8,985 nucleotides of DNA from Anaerolineae bacterium (lineage in GTDB: Bacteria > Chloroflexota > Anaerolineae > Aggregatilineales > Phototrophicaceae): contig JANQRM010000595.1 of NCBI GenBank assembly GCA_028284565.1, positions 1 to 8,985 on the forward strand. The letters are read 5' to 3'. Shown in pieces: positions 1-7,226 of this stretch. Positions within the stretch are counted from its first letter, which is position 1; every line of letters starts with the position of its first letter. A program made the position numbers and the translations under genes. The notes beneath the pieces were generated by a model. That model saw only the letters and a program-made list of their open reading frames with translations, made no database searches and was not told the origin of the DNA.

Positions 1-1536
1 GTTAAGTGACTCGACTTGAGCCGACTCGGGAACACCGAAATGGACACGCAACGAATTTCCCGATAAGTAACCACTGACCGCTTGCAGTTGGCGGGTGTAG
101 GTGGCAGTGTCAGTGTTTAAGGTGATTTCTGTGCCAAGTGCGTAGCTATTCGTACTGGTCGAATCGTGGAGTTCAATTTGAATCGAACGTCCACAGAGTT
201 GATTTTCATAAGCAATGGAGGATGAGAGCAAGTTGTTAACAACAATATCCAAGTCCCCATCATTATCAAGGTCTGCCATAACCATCCCGCGTCCGCTGGC
301 GGTAGCATTGAGTCCCCAGTCTGGCATGGGGATAAAACCCTGCCCCTCCTCATTGCGGAATGCCTGATTCTCTTCCACGAGTTCGTTGTTTGGTAGATGT
401 CCAAAGAGTTCTTCTGCAATCATGCCGTTGGTGACATACAAATCTTGGAAGCCATCGCTGTCTAAATCACCAAATTGTGCTGACCAACTCCAACCTGTTG
501 CATCCAACCCGAAGGCACTGCCTAAGTTGACGAAGTCGCCCGCGTTTGCCACTTGGAGGACGTTTTCCATCACCTGTGGGTCATCCTCCGGCATCTCACT
601 CATCATCGCCATGACAGGTTGCCATGCTTCTTCCACGGCTTGGGTTTGCAGATAGGGCTTCATATCTGTTGAGAAGAGTTCGTATGTGCCATCGTTATTG
701 ACATCGGCAGAGTCGAAACTCATGGTGCTGTGGGTGATGGTCGTGAAGGGTGTGGTTTGTATCCATGCGCCAGCTTGGAATGTCCAAAACTCGTCTTGTA
801 AACCGAAGTCGTTGCCGACGAACAAATCAAGTTGTCCGTCACGGTTGATGTCATAGAGATAAGTCACAAGTCCGTGCGACTGGTCGGCTAAACGGGTCAA
901 GATGAAACCATCCTCTGTGTTCTCATAATAAAACACACCTGCCCCATCTCCGAAGAGGAAGGTATTACCCAGAAGCTGGTTAAGTTCGCTATCGTAGGAA
1001 GCCGTGACCAAATCTAAATCCCCATCTTTATCGGCATCACCCCACGCCATCGAATAAGCGTATTCGGTTACGCCGGGGAGGGGTTCTAATTCAATGGGTT
1101 CGGTTACATCTCCTGTGTTATGCCAATAGAGGAGGCTTCCCAGTTGCGTGGTGAAGACTAAATCGAGTTGATTATCGCCATCCACATCGACGATGCTGAC
1201 TGCACGAGTGGGGATGTTCGGCTGGATGATGGTTTTGTCGAATTTAAAGTTGCCTTGATTGAGTAATAAAGACGCAGGCCCACCGATATTGGCAAATGCG
1301 ATGTCAATAAAGCCGTTGTTATCGATGTCATTGACAGCAACACCACTGCCATTGCTACTGAACATCCTTACCGGGTCTTGATTGGACGTGGTGAGATGGT
1401 CGAGGATATGGGGGATAAATCCATCACCACACTGGGGTGTGACAAGGGGAATATCATCTAGCGTTAGCGTTTGTGCGCTGGAAAGAAGTGTAAGTATGAA
1501 AAAGAGTATTCCTGAAAGAAGATAAAATCGTTTCAT
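1..1536 (-). CDS. Secreted FG-GAP/VCBS repeat protein with ASPIC/UnbV domain (CRTAC family), 3' end outside window
   Basis: An open frame runs without a stop from the ATG at 1536 to the window edge, giving 512 codons and no C-terminus. Residues 1-21 form a signal peptide: a basic start (MKRF), a hydrophobic stretch, then SSAQ as a probable cleavage site. Seven Asp-rich calcium-type loops follow, at about residues 70-78, 117-125, 167-175, 229-237, 278-286, 357-365 and 422-430 (for example DADKDGDLD and DLDNDGDLD). They mark FG-GAP/VCBS repeats, expected to fold as a calcium-binding beta-propeller. From about residue 449 the sequence fits the start of an ASPIC/UnbV domain (LGTEITL, then GYLSGNSLRVHFGVP). 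The protein is probably exported and works at the cell surface or outside; substrate and partners are unknown. The ribosome binding site is weak (GGA about 10 nt upstream). It follows the sugar-transport operon, but a hairpin lies between them, so co-transcription is uncertain. Confidence 0.9.
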   Translation of the reverse strand, partial: MKRFYLLSGILFFILTLLSSAQTLTLDDIPLVTPQCGDGFIPHILDHLTTSNQDPVRMFSSNGSGVAVNDIDNNGFIDIAFANIGGPASLLLNQGNFKFDKTIIQPNIPTRAVSIVDVDGDNQLDLVFTTQLGSLLYWHNTGDVTEPIELEPLPGVTEYAYSMAWGDADKDGDLDLVTASYDSELNQLLGNTFLFGDGAGVFYYENTEDGFILTRLADQSHGLVTYLYDINRDGQLDLFVGNDFGLQDEFWTFQAGAWIQTTPFTTITHSTMSFDSADVNNDGTYELFSTDMKPYLQTQAVEEAWQPVMAMMSEMPEDDPQVMENVLQVANAGDFVNLGSAFGLDATGWSWSAQFGDLDSDGFQDLYVTNGMIAEELFGHLPNNELVEENQAFRNEEGQGFIPMPDWGLNATASGRGMVMADLDNDGDLDIVVNNLLSSSIAYENQLCGRSIQIELHDSTSTNSYALGTEITLNTDTATYTRQLQAVSGYLSGNSLRVHFGVPESAQVESLN

Positions 1537-1595
1537 TTTCGTTCATTCCGTTAGCGATGGACAGGATTTTCGCCCTGCCCAATCGTTGATACACA

Positions 1596-1623
1596 AGGGC
1601 TGTCCAATGTGTGCAACAGCCCT
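1596..1623 (-). terminator. Possible terminator hairpin after the ABC transporter operon
   Basis: AGGGCTGT (1596-1603) and ACAGCCCT (1616-1623) form a perfect 8-bp inverted repeat with a 12-nt loop, 41 bp beyond the stop of the substrate-binding protein gene. On the minus strand the stem is followed by TTGTGT, which is only a weak U-tract, so efficient termination is uncertain. The 127-bp gap 1537-1663 contains no other clear signal, and no strong promoter for the downstream gene was found. Confidence 0.4.
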
Positions 1624-1663
1624 GTCACGAAACAGCTTGCTGAGCAGTTAATTTATACGAGAT

Positions 1664-2986
1664 TTACTCAAAGAGTCCGTTGACCTCTTCGTTGGCAGCG
1701 GTGAGAGCTTCTTCTGCAGTAGATTCACCCAAGGCAATCGAGTCCATTGTTTCTGTCATGATGGTATTAATCTCGCCACCAAAGTCAGTGATGGGGAAGA
1801 GGAAGGTTCCGCCTTCTTCGAGTGCTTGTTCGGTAAATGCACTTACATCTATGCCTGCTTCAGCGCGGACATTCAAGGATGCTTCAACGCCTTCGGCGGT
1901 TGCAGGGAAAACCACACCTGATTGACCGACAATCAATTCACACTCGGGAGAAGCCAAGAACTTGACCCATTCCCACGATTCTTCGAGGTGGTCGGTACCG
2001 ACCCAGATGGAGTCTGCGAGACCGTTGAACATGCTAGCACGACCTTCGGGTCCAATGGGGAGTCGTGCAAAACCGACTTCAAAGTCGCTACCCAGATAAC
2101 TACCAATCATCCATGAACCGTCAAGTCCCAAAGCACCTTGACCCGATTGGAACATAGCAAGTTGACCCAGACCTTGAGAGTCTGCCAAAGAGGGTGCGTA
2201 GCCTTTTTCGAGATTCAATCCGAAATACCAATCAATGGTTTCAACAAAACGGGGATCATCATAGAAGTATTCTTCGACCCAAACACCACCTCCAGTGTGA
2301 TGCCAGCCGGTGCTTCCTGCAAAGGCGCTCCATTGGGTTTGACCGGAGAACGCACCCGCACCGTCATACAGGAAACCATATTGAACCACATTTTCTGGAT
2401 CGAAATCATCGCTCAGACCATTGTTACCATTGGCATCTAGCGTCAAACGCGCGACCATTTCTTCAAATGTACCGCCGTCGGTGGGGTTCCATGTCAATTC
2501 GTTGAGTTCAGCAGGGTCTACGCCAGCCGCTTCCAGCATCTCGGTATTGTAGACAACAGCAATGGTGTCCCAGTCTTTGGGCAAGCCGTAGCGCGCGCCG
2601 TCGCGTGTCCACAGTTCTGCCAAACCTTCGATGTAAATACCTGTATCAATCCCATCACGTTCCACAAGCGATTGAATGTCGACAATTTGTTCGAGTGCAA
2701 CAAATTCGGGGTATTTAGCAAGGTGATTGGTGAACACGTCGGGGGTATCGCCTGTAACGAAACCAGTTGTTATGGCAGTCCAGTAGTCGCCCCAGCCGAG
2801 TTGTTCGATTTCAATATTGATACCGGGATTTGCCGCTTCAAATTCTGCCGCACATTGTTCATAGGGCGGAAGTTGATTGGTATCCCACAGAGCATAACGA
2901 ATGGTGACATCTTGTGCGCTGGCAACGCCAACCATGGTCAAAATCATCACCATAATAAAACTTATACGAAATAGCTTGTTACTCAT
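1664..2986 (-). CDS. Carbohydrate ABC transporter substrate-binding protein (family 1, SBP_bac_1)
   Basis: This 440-residue protein is the usual length for family-1 extracellular sugar-binding proteins. Residues 1-25 are a signal peptide ending in VASAQ, with no Cys for lipid attachment, so it appears to be cut by signal peptidase I and released or held non-covalently. Family features are the early 'FEAANPGINIEIEQLGW' segment (49-65), the 'YGLPKDWDTIAVVYN' hinge-side motif (133-147), a DANGNNG loop (184-190) and the 'AMFQSGQGALGLDGSW' segment (277-292). Many Trp and Tyr residues suit stacking against sugars; the sugar itself cannot be read from the sequence. The protein would deliver ligand to the two permeases encoded upstream. 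It sits last in the operon after an 88-bp gap. GGAG (2997-3000) lies 10 nt before the ATG, and a promoter-like sequence lies in the gap, so extra expression independent of the operon promoter is plausible. Confidence 0.93.
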   Translation of the reverse strand: MSNKLFRISFIMVMILTMVGVASAQDVTIRYALWDTNQLPPYEQCAAEFEAANPGINIEIEQLGWGDYWTAITTGFVTGDTPDVFTNHLAKYPEFVALEQIVDIQSLVERDGIDTGIYIEGLAELWTRDGARYGLPKDWDTIAVVYNTEMLEAAGVDPAELNELTWNPTDGGTFEEMVARLTLDANGNNGLSDDFDPENVVQYGFLYDGAGAFSGQTQWSAFAGSTGWHHTGGGVWVEEYFYDDPRFVETIDWYFGLNLEKGYAPSLADSQGLGQLAMFQSGQGALGLDGSWMIGSYLGSDFEVGFARLPIGPEGRASMFNGLADSIWVGTDHLEESWEWVKFLASPECELIVGQSGVVFPATAEGVEASLNVRAEAGIDVSAFTEQALEEGGTFLFPITDFGGEINTIMTETMDSIALGESTAEEALTAANEEVNGLFE

Positions 2987-3011
2987 TAGCTTGTTGCTCC
3001 TATTTAATTAG

Positions 3012-3040
3012 ATTACAGATGTTACTTGAACGATTGTCAT
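3012..3040 (-). promoter_or_regulatory. Predicted internal promoter for the substrate-binding protein gene
   Basis: On the minus strand, ATGACA (3035-3040, five of six matches to TTGACA) is separated by exactly 17 bp from TGTAAT (3012-3017, five of six matches to TATAAT). This lies in the 88-bp gap between the MalG-type permease and the substrate-binding gene. No TAATACGTATTA-type palindrome is near, so it may be independent of the LacI regulator. Consensus reading only. Confidence 0.45.
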
Positions 3041-3074
3041 TATGCGTCTGCTCAGAACGCTTTGTGACTACACT

Positions 3075-4016
3075 TTACTTAAATCCAGAGAACTGGATGC
3101 TATCGACGACCTTGCGTCCGAAGAAGACGAAGATAATCACGGTTGGCACAATTGCCAGTGCCGTACCTGCCATGAGTGCTGACCAATCTGGCGCACCTTG
3201 GGGTGTCTGTTGACGGAAAATCGCTAAGGCAACGGTCAACACACGGGTATCCTCACCCTTCCCCACTAACAGGGGCCAGAGATATTCATTCCAACTTTGG
3301 ATGAATGTTAAAATGGCTAGAGTGAGAATAGGACCTTTAACGAGAGGCAATGCCATACGCCAAAAAATGCCAAATTTGGTTGCCCCATCTAAAGTTGCCG
3401 CTTCCTCCAAATCCTTATTTAAGCTCAAGAAGAATTGGCGCATAAAGAAAATGGCAAAGGGTGTCATCAAGAAGAATGGCGCGACCAAGCCTTGGAAGGT
3501 CCCAATCCAATCGAGTTGACGAATGGTGACGAAGTTGGGGATAAATAGCACAATCGCCGGGACCATCAGCCCCAAGAGATAAATAAAGAAGAGCTTATCT
3601 CTCAAAGGAAACTCTAAGCGTGCAAAAGCGTATGCCGCCATCGTGCTAAAAATCGTTTGCCCCAAAGTGACAACAGTGGCAAAGATGAAGGAGTTCCGCA
3701 AAAAGAGCCAAAAATCGAGACTCGCTGTTGAGATATTGGCATTCACCACTTCGGTCCCGACCAACTCCGTCGAGTCTATCAGACCTAAGACACGCTCGAA
3801 ATTGAATAGCGTTGTCTCTACTGGTAATAACGATGAGGTATCCGTGAATACTTTTTCCGGTGCAGTCAGTGCGGTGCGGAGAACCCACCAGAAGGGGAAG
3901 AGTATCGCAATTATCAATACGATGAGGAAGAAGAAGACAAGTGCATCACCCCATGTGAATTGGCGGATAAAACGTTGGAAACGGTTTTCTTGTTGATAGG
4001 TTTCTAGGGTTGTCAT
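3075..4016 (-). CDS. Carbohydrate ABC transporter permease, MalG/UgpE type
   Basis: Inner-membrane subunit of a sugar importer, pairing with the MalF-type permease encoded just upstream. Numbered from the upstream ATG at 4022, a cytoplasmic N-terminus leads to a first membrane segment at about 28-50, and more hydrophobic segments follow. The EAA loop that docks the ATPase is at about 206-227 (EEAATLDGA, then MALPL), and the C-terminus SGFK is typical of this subunit. Two ATGs compete: 4022 (315 residues) and 4016 (313 residues). AAGGA at 4026-4030 is only 3 nt from the first but 9 nt from the second, so I favour 4016. That AAGGA overlaps the stop codon of the upstream permease, so the two are translationally linked. 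The stretch between TM1 and TM2 is longer than in many MalG homologues and may be a surface loop. Assignment is firm; substrate unknown. Confidence 0.95.
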   Translation of the reverse strand: MTTLETYQQENRFQRFIRQFTWGDALVFFFLIVLIIAILFPFWWVLRTALTAPEKVFTDTSSLLPVETTLFNFERVLGLIDSTELVGTEVVNANISTASLDFWLFLRNSFIFATVVTLGQTIFSTMAAYAFARLEFPLRDKLFFIYLLGLMVPAIVLFIPNFVTIRQLDWIGTFQGLVAPFFLMTPFAIFFMRQFFLSLNKDLEEAATLDGATKFGIFWRMALPLVKGPILTLAILTFIQSWNEYLWPLLVGKGEDTRVLTVALAIFRQQTPQGAPDWSALMAGTALAIVPTVIIFVFFGRKVVDSIQFSGFK

Positions 4017-4025
4017 GTTCATCTA

Positions 4026-4030
4026 TCCTT
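4026..4030 (-). promoter_or_regulatory. Ribosome binding site deciding the MalG-type permease start
   Basis: AAGGA on the minus strand overlaps the TAA stop of the preceding permease (4029-4031). Its spacing is 9 nt to the ATG at 4016 and only 3 nt to the ATG at 4022, which favours the downstream start. Confidence 0.6.
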
Positions 4031-4967
4031 AGCTATAGTCCGCGAGGTCCGATTGGTCAGACTGCAAGAAGCGCATTTGAATAATCGTGACACTAATCAA
4101 GATCGTGAACAACACAACCGAAGCCGCTGTTGCCGTTCCCATGCTTATTCGCCGATTAAAGACTTCATCAATGATATAGAAGATAATCACCCGCGTTGAG
4201 CCGGCTGGACCCGCATTTTCTGTCGCAACAGCAATTGTGTCGTAGACTTGGAATGAGCCAATCACAGTGGTGACAAGGACAAAAACCAAGACGGGACGTA
4301 GAAGCGGTAACGTGATTTTCCAAAATTGTGTCCAGCCATTTGCCCCATCAATATCAGAGGCTTCATAGAGTGATTTGGGTATCGTCTTCAACCCTGCGAA
4401 AATGAGGATGGCGTTATAGCCCGCATGTCGCCAGATATTGATGCCCGCAATCCAGCGAATGGCGTTGTCTGGAGAACCCAAAAAATCACTTTCGGGAACG
4501 TTGACGGCGGATAACATGACGTTGGCAATTCCAATGGAGGGGTCGAGGATCCAAAGCCAAAGCAAGGCAACAATCACATTGGGCATGAGCCAAGGCAAGA
4601 CCATCACACTGCGGAGTGCTGTAGAGAGCGCAACACTGAACTTATCAAGCATCACCGCCATGAAGATTGCAAGGGCAGTTTGGATGGGAATATTCCAGAG
4701 AACATACTCGATCGTAATTCTTAAAGAACGCCAGAATCGGTCATCTTCAAAGATTTCTTGATAATTTTCTAAACCGACATATTTGGCGTCAGATAGCAAG
4801 TTCCATTCTTGGAAGCTAATTAATAACGCGCGAACTGCTGGAACGGCATAAAACAAAATAAAGCCGACTAGGCTGGGGAGGATGAATACCAATGCAACAA
4901 ATTTTTCATTGTTGCCCAATCGATCCCAAATCGGGATTTCCCTACGTTTCTGTCCTATAGTTGTCAT
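4029..4967 (-). CDS. Carbohydrate ABC transporter permease, MalF/UgpA type
   Basis: This 312-residue protein has the usual size and layout of the MalF-type partner subunit. A charged cytoplasmic N-terminus (1-22) precedes a first membrane helix at about 23-45 (ALVFILPSLVGFILFYAVP). The 'GLENYQEIFEDDRFWRSL' periplasmic-side segment follows (65-82), then further helices. The ATPase-docking EAA loop lies at about 202-222 (EASDIDGANGW, then ITLPLLRP). It is the first transporter gene of the operon, 99 bp downstream of lacI, and would form the membrane channel with the MalG-type subunit. The ribosome binding site is poor (AAAGAG before a T-run). The predicted promoter and operator at 5009-5052 precede it, so transcription is probably relieved when a sugar signal releases the LacI-type repressor. 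No ATP-binding subunit is encoded nearby; such importers often share one ATPase encoded elsewhere. Confidence 0.95.
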   Translation of the reverse strand: MTTIGQKRREIPIWDRLGNNEKFVALVFILPSLVGFILFYAVPAVRALLISFQEWNLLSDAKYVGLENYQEIFEDDRFWRSLRITIEYVLWNIPIQTALAIFMAVMLDKFSVALSTALRSVMVLPWLMPNVIVALLWLWILDPSIGIANVMLSAVNVPESDFLGSPDNAIRWIAGINIWRHAGYNAILIFAGLKTIPKSLYEASDIDGANGWTQFWKITLPLLRPVLVFVLVTTVIGSFQVYDTIAVATENAGPAGSTRVIIFYIIDEVFNRRISMGTATAASVVLFTILISVTIIQMRFLQSDQSDLADYS

Positions 4968-5008
4968 AAAAACTCTTTTCTCTAATAAAGGGCAGATGTT
5001 TTGAACTT

Positions 5009-5024
5009 GGTAATACGTATTACC
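5009..5024. promoter_or_regulatory. Predicted LacI-family operator O1 of the sugar ABC operon
   Basis: GGTAATACGTATTACC is a perfect 16-bp palindrome with the central CG typical of LacI-family operators. It lies in the 99-bp gap between lacI and the first permease gene, immediately downstream of the predicted -10 box. It shares 14 central bases with the site in front of lacI (6116-6131). Binding here would cover the start of transcription, which fits repression. Confidence 0.82.
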
Positions 5025-5052
5025 TTAATAAAGAACTCGAGTTATCTGCCAA
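5025..5052 (-). promoter_or_regulatory. Predicted promoter of the sugar ABC operon
   Basis: On the minus strand, TTGGCA (5047-5052, five of six matches to consensus) and TATTAA (5025-5030, four of six) are 16 bp apart. The -10 box directly abuts operator O1. The -35 box starts only 14 bp beyond the lacI stop codon. The spacer contains the small palindrome AACTCGAGTT (5034-5043), whose meaning is unclear. Confidence 0.5.
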
Positions 5053-5066
5053 TATTTTGTGCAAGT

Positions 5067-6104
5067 TTAACAACTTTCTCGCATCATCAATTCGGTTTCG
5101 AGTAAGAGGATACGTTGATCTGGTTGTTTTTCATCAATGAGGTCAATAAGCAATTCCCCTGCGACTTCCCCTAACTGAACCTCTGGGGCGCGGACTGTGG
5201 TGAGTGCAGGTTGAGCAAACTCTGCAAAACGCATGTCGTCATATCCAACAACAGCAATGTCATCAGGGATGCGTAAGCTGGCGTCTTGAATGGCTTTCAT
5301 TGCACCCAACGCCATATAGTCGTTCATACAATACACCGCTTCCGGCAAAGGCTTTTGTTCTAACAAGGATTGCATGGCTTCATACCCCGTAATCGGATCA
5401 TAATTGCCGAAGCGAATATTATCTTTATGATAGACTAGACCTGCTTCTTCCAAGACAGCGCGATAGGTCGCTAGCCGTTGCCCTACCCCACTATTACCAG
5501 CGAGGGTTGTATCACTTGGTGGACCATAAGTAATACACGCGATATGTTGATACCCTCGCTCAATCACATGATGCAATAAATCTTGAACTCCCTGCTGATG
5601 GTCGATGGCGACTGTGTAGGGTTTTAAGTCGTCATAATCTCGATGAGCAAGAGCCACTATGGGTAAGCCTTCTTGAATGAGAGGTCCAGCCGCATCAATT
5701 ACCCCGTTGATGAGCATACCGTCGATCTCGCCACCTTTGATAAGATTGCGAATCGTCGAGATATTTTCTTCTGAGTTGATATGTTCGACTAAGACCCGAA
5801 TCCCTAATTTTCGGCATACTTGGGTTAAGCCAGTGAGGATGTTGGGGATATAGGGGTCTTGAAAAACTTGATAGTGTGATTGGGCAAGGACAAGTCCAAC
5901 TGTATTGCTGCGTCCTTGTACGAGAGATTTCGCAGCGGCTTGTGGAACATAACCCAGTTCATCAGCCACACGAAGGACTTGTTGTCGCGTAGCTTCACTA
6001 ACTTTGTCGGTTTCGGTATTGCTTAGTACCAAGGAGACAGCCGTTTGTGAGACACCTATTTTTTGAGCAATCTGTTTTTGGGTGACTTGAGATTTTTTGC
6101 TCAC
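5067..6104 (-). CDS. LacI-family transcriptional regulator of the adjacent sugar transporter
   Basis: A complete 345-residue LacI/GalR-type regulator. Residues 7-28 form the helix-turn-helix (TQKQIAQKIGVSQTAVSLVLSN). Residues 54-66 are the hinge helix with the minor-groove leucine (AAAKSLVQGRS). Residues 68-345 are the sugar-sensing domain, with NDYMALG (261-267), DDIAVVGYDD (281-290) and the family-typical ending TELMMRESC. Translation starts at GTG: GAGGA lies 6 nt upstream (6111-6115), and an in-frame TGA at 6114-6116 rules out any earlier start. It sits directly upstream of, and on the same strand as, the sugar importer. Matching palindromes precede both lacI and the importer, so it probably represses both until a sugar ligand binds. 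The ligand is unknown. Autoregulation is inferred from the operator position, not shown. Confidence 0.96.
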   Translation of the reverse strand: MSKKSQVTQKQIAQKIGVSQTAVSLVLSNTETDKVSEATRQQVLRVADELGYVPQAAAKSLVQGRSNTVGLVLAQSHYQVFQDPYIPNILTGLTQVCRKLGIRVLVEHINSEENISTIRNLIKGGEIDGMLINGVIDAAGPLIQEGLPIVALAHRDYDDLKPYTVAIDHQQGVQDLLHHVIERGYQHIACITYGPPSDTTLAGNSGVGQRLATYRAVLEEAGLVYHKDNIRFGNYDPITGYEAMQSLLEQKPLPEAVYCMNDYMALGAMKAIQDASLRIPDDIAVVGYDDMRFAEFAQPALTTVRAPEVQLGEVAGELLIDLIDEKQPDQRILLLETELMMRESC

Positions 6105-6110
6105 TGGATA

Positions 6111-6115
6111 TCCTC
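6111..6115 (-). promoter_or_regulatory. Ribosome binding site fixing the GTG start of lacI
   Basis: GAGGA on the minus strand lies 6 nt before GTG (6102-6104). Together with the in-frame TGA just upstream it makes GTG the only sensible start. It directly abuts the operator at 6116-6131. Confidence 0.75.
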
Positions 6116-6131
6116 AGTAATACGTATTACT
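6116..6131. promoter_or_regulatory. Predicted LacI-family operator O2, autoregulation of lacI
   Basis: AGTAATACGTATTACT is a perfect 16-bp palindrome that differs from the site before the transporter operon only in the outermost base pair. It fills the space between the predicted -10 box (6132-6137) and the ribosome binding site of lacI. Bound repressor would cover the transcription start. Confidence 0.82.
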
Positions 6132-6160
6132 AAATTAACGAATTTTCTGAATTTTGTCAA
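6132..6160 (-). promoter_or_regulatory. Predicted promoter of lacI
   Basis: On the minus strand, TTGACA (6155-6160, full consensus) is followed after 17 bp by TAATTT (6132-6137), a weak -10 with three of six matches. The -10 abuts operator O2, the same layout as at the transporter promoter. The remaining stretch up to the transposase remnant (6161-6288) shows no other feature I can support. Confidence 0.5.
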
Positions 6161-6288
6161 GTTTGATCAGTTGGAATTCTTATGCACCGTAAAGTTAAAA
6201 CTAATGGATAGGAAATCATGCAAGGGTATTATCAAGTGATTCTCGAAAAAACAATCGGAAGACAGGATTCAAAAAGGAAGTCTGATAT

Positions 6289-6855
6289 TTATGTGATAAA
6301 TTGAGACCAAGTATGGCAACACCGGTCAAGCGGATGAAGATAGTCGTTGACTTGCAGTTTGTGTTTTGGCAGATGAAAGTAGCGGTAAATGATATCAAAG
6401 ATGGACGGTAAGACTTGAGCTTGCTTGGGTGACTTGAAACGTTACATACGTCTGTCTCTGCGTCGGGTCGGTTGGTGTGCGTTCTCGGCATGATGGTTCA
6501 TATAGTTGCTTCGTCTAAGGGACACATCTGATAGTAGCTCCCGCGAAATCACGTTGTAGCTCCTAAGACCATCGGTCACAATTACACGAGGACGAGACCA
6601 TGCGGAGCATAATACACCTTCGAAGAACCGTTTGGCGGCATTAGCATTGCGCCGTGTCTGCCTCAAAATATCGAGTACTAGCTTTTCACTATCGACCCCT
6701 CTCCAAAGATAATGTCGTTGCCAATTGATTGTTACGAACACGTCAACCAAGTGCCATTTATTGGTTGCTGTTCGCCGTTTACGCAACACTTGTTGGGCAA
6801 AATACGGTCCAAATTTGTAACACCAGTTCCGAATCGTCTCATGGCGCACGATGAT
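6289..6855 (-). pseudogene. IS6-family (IS6/IS240, DDE) transposase remnant
   Basis: The minus-strand frame encodes the middle and C-terminal parts of an IS6-family transposase, beginning at RHETIRNWCYKFG. It includes KWHL-x-x-VFV, RHYLWRGVD, VIVTDGLRSY with the second catalytic Asp, and AENAHQPTRRRDRRM with the catalytic Glu. A TAA at 6442-6444 interrupts the frame. The same frame continues with family-typical sequence (RFKSPKQAQ, then YRYFHLPKHK and TWSQF) to a TAA at 6289-6291. Three defects show it is dead: the normal N-terminus is not found upstream (in-frame TGA at 6880-6882), the internal stop, and Val (codon 6745-6747) where the first catalytic Asp of WHLDE belongs. About 187 codons remain of the usual 230-260. 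No terminal inverted repeats could be recognised, so the ends of the element are unknown. Confidence 0.88.
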
Positions 6856-6861
6856 TTTTGA

Positions 6862-7226
6862 AGGGTGATGTTGACTGTTTCATTCAACTATTGTGCCACA
6901 AGATACTTTTACTGACGACAACTTGACAATGCCAAGGACTATGCTGTTTAAGGAAATTGGCAACTGGATGGCTCATTACAATCTAAGGTGATGGTAATGG
7001 TATTTTCGATGGTCGCAGAAATCGAGTGCGATTTCGGACTCGCTAATGTGAATTCTCAATGACATTGTTGAGTCCTTTGTGTTTTTGTCAGAATTTCTTG
7101 ATTGATTTGGTTGGATGTGGGACTCACGGCTTTTTCTATAACCGCTTGTCTCCATTGACACATATTATCGAGGCATTACAAGGTTCTCGAAATTGTAGCC
7201 TTGTCAAGGGGTGCATGATAACATCA
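6862..7226. other. Intergenic stretch without a recognisable gene
   Basis: About 365 bp between the transposase remnant and the LacI remnant. Short open frames exist on both strands (for example 6976-7161 minus and 7059-7256 plus), but none has a ribosome binding site or a family motif I can name. The stretch probably consists of decayed sequence from the same insertion or deletion events that damaged its neighbours. A TTGACA-like hexamer at 6922-6928 has no convincing -10 partner. Confidence 0.5.

Noticed and set aside
2138..2505. Plus-strand open frames inside the substrate-binding protein gene
   Set aside because: They are antisense to a firmly identified protein, lack ribosome binding sites and show no family motif.
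3643..3996. Plus-strand 117-codon frame opposite the MalG-type permease
   Set aside because: Its basic, low-complexity translation is the usual shadow of a hydrophobic membrane-protein gene read on the other strand.
1664..4967. Missing ATP-binding subunit as a sign of a new kind of transporter
   Set aside because: Both permeases keep the EAA loop for ATPase docking, and sugar importers of this class commonly use one shared ATPase encoded elsewhere.
6216..6491. 91-codon minus-strand frame overlapping the transposase remnant
   Set aside because: It reads a different frame through the C-terminal part of the IS6 transposase, where the true frame gives clear family sequence.
6861..6960. Degenerate N-terminal part of the IS6 transposase upstream of the remnant
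   Set aside because: All three minus-strand frames were read; only scattered similarity was seen, and the spacing does not fit the family, so it cannot be supported.
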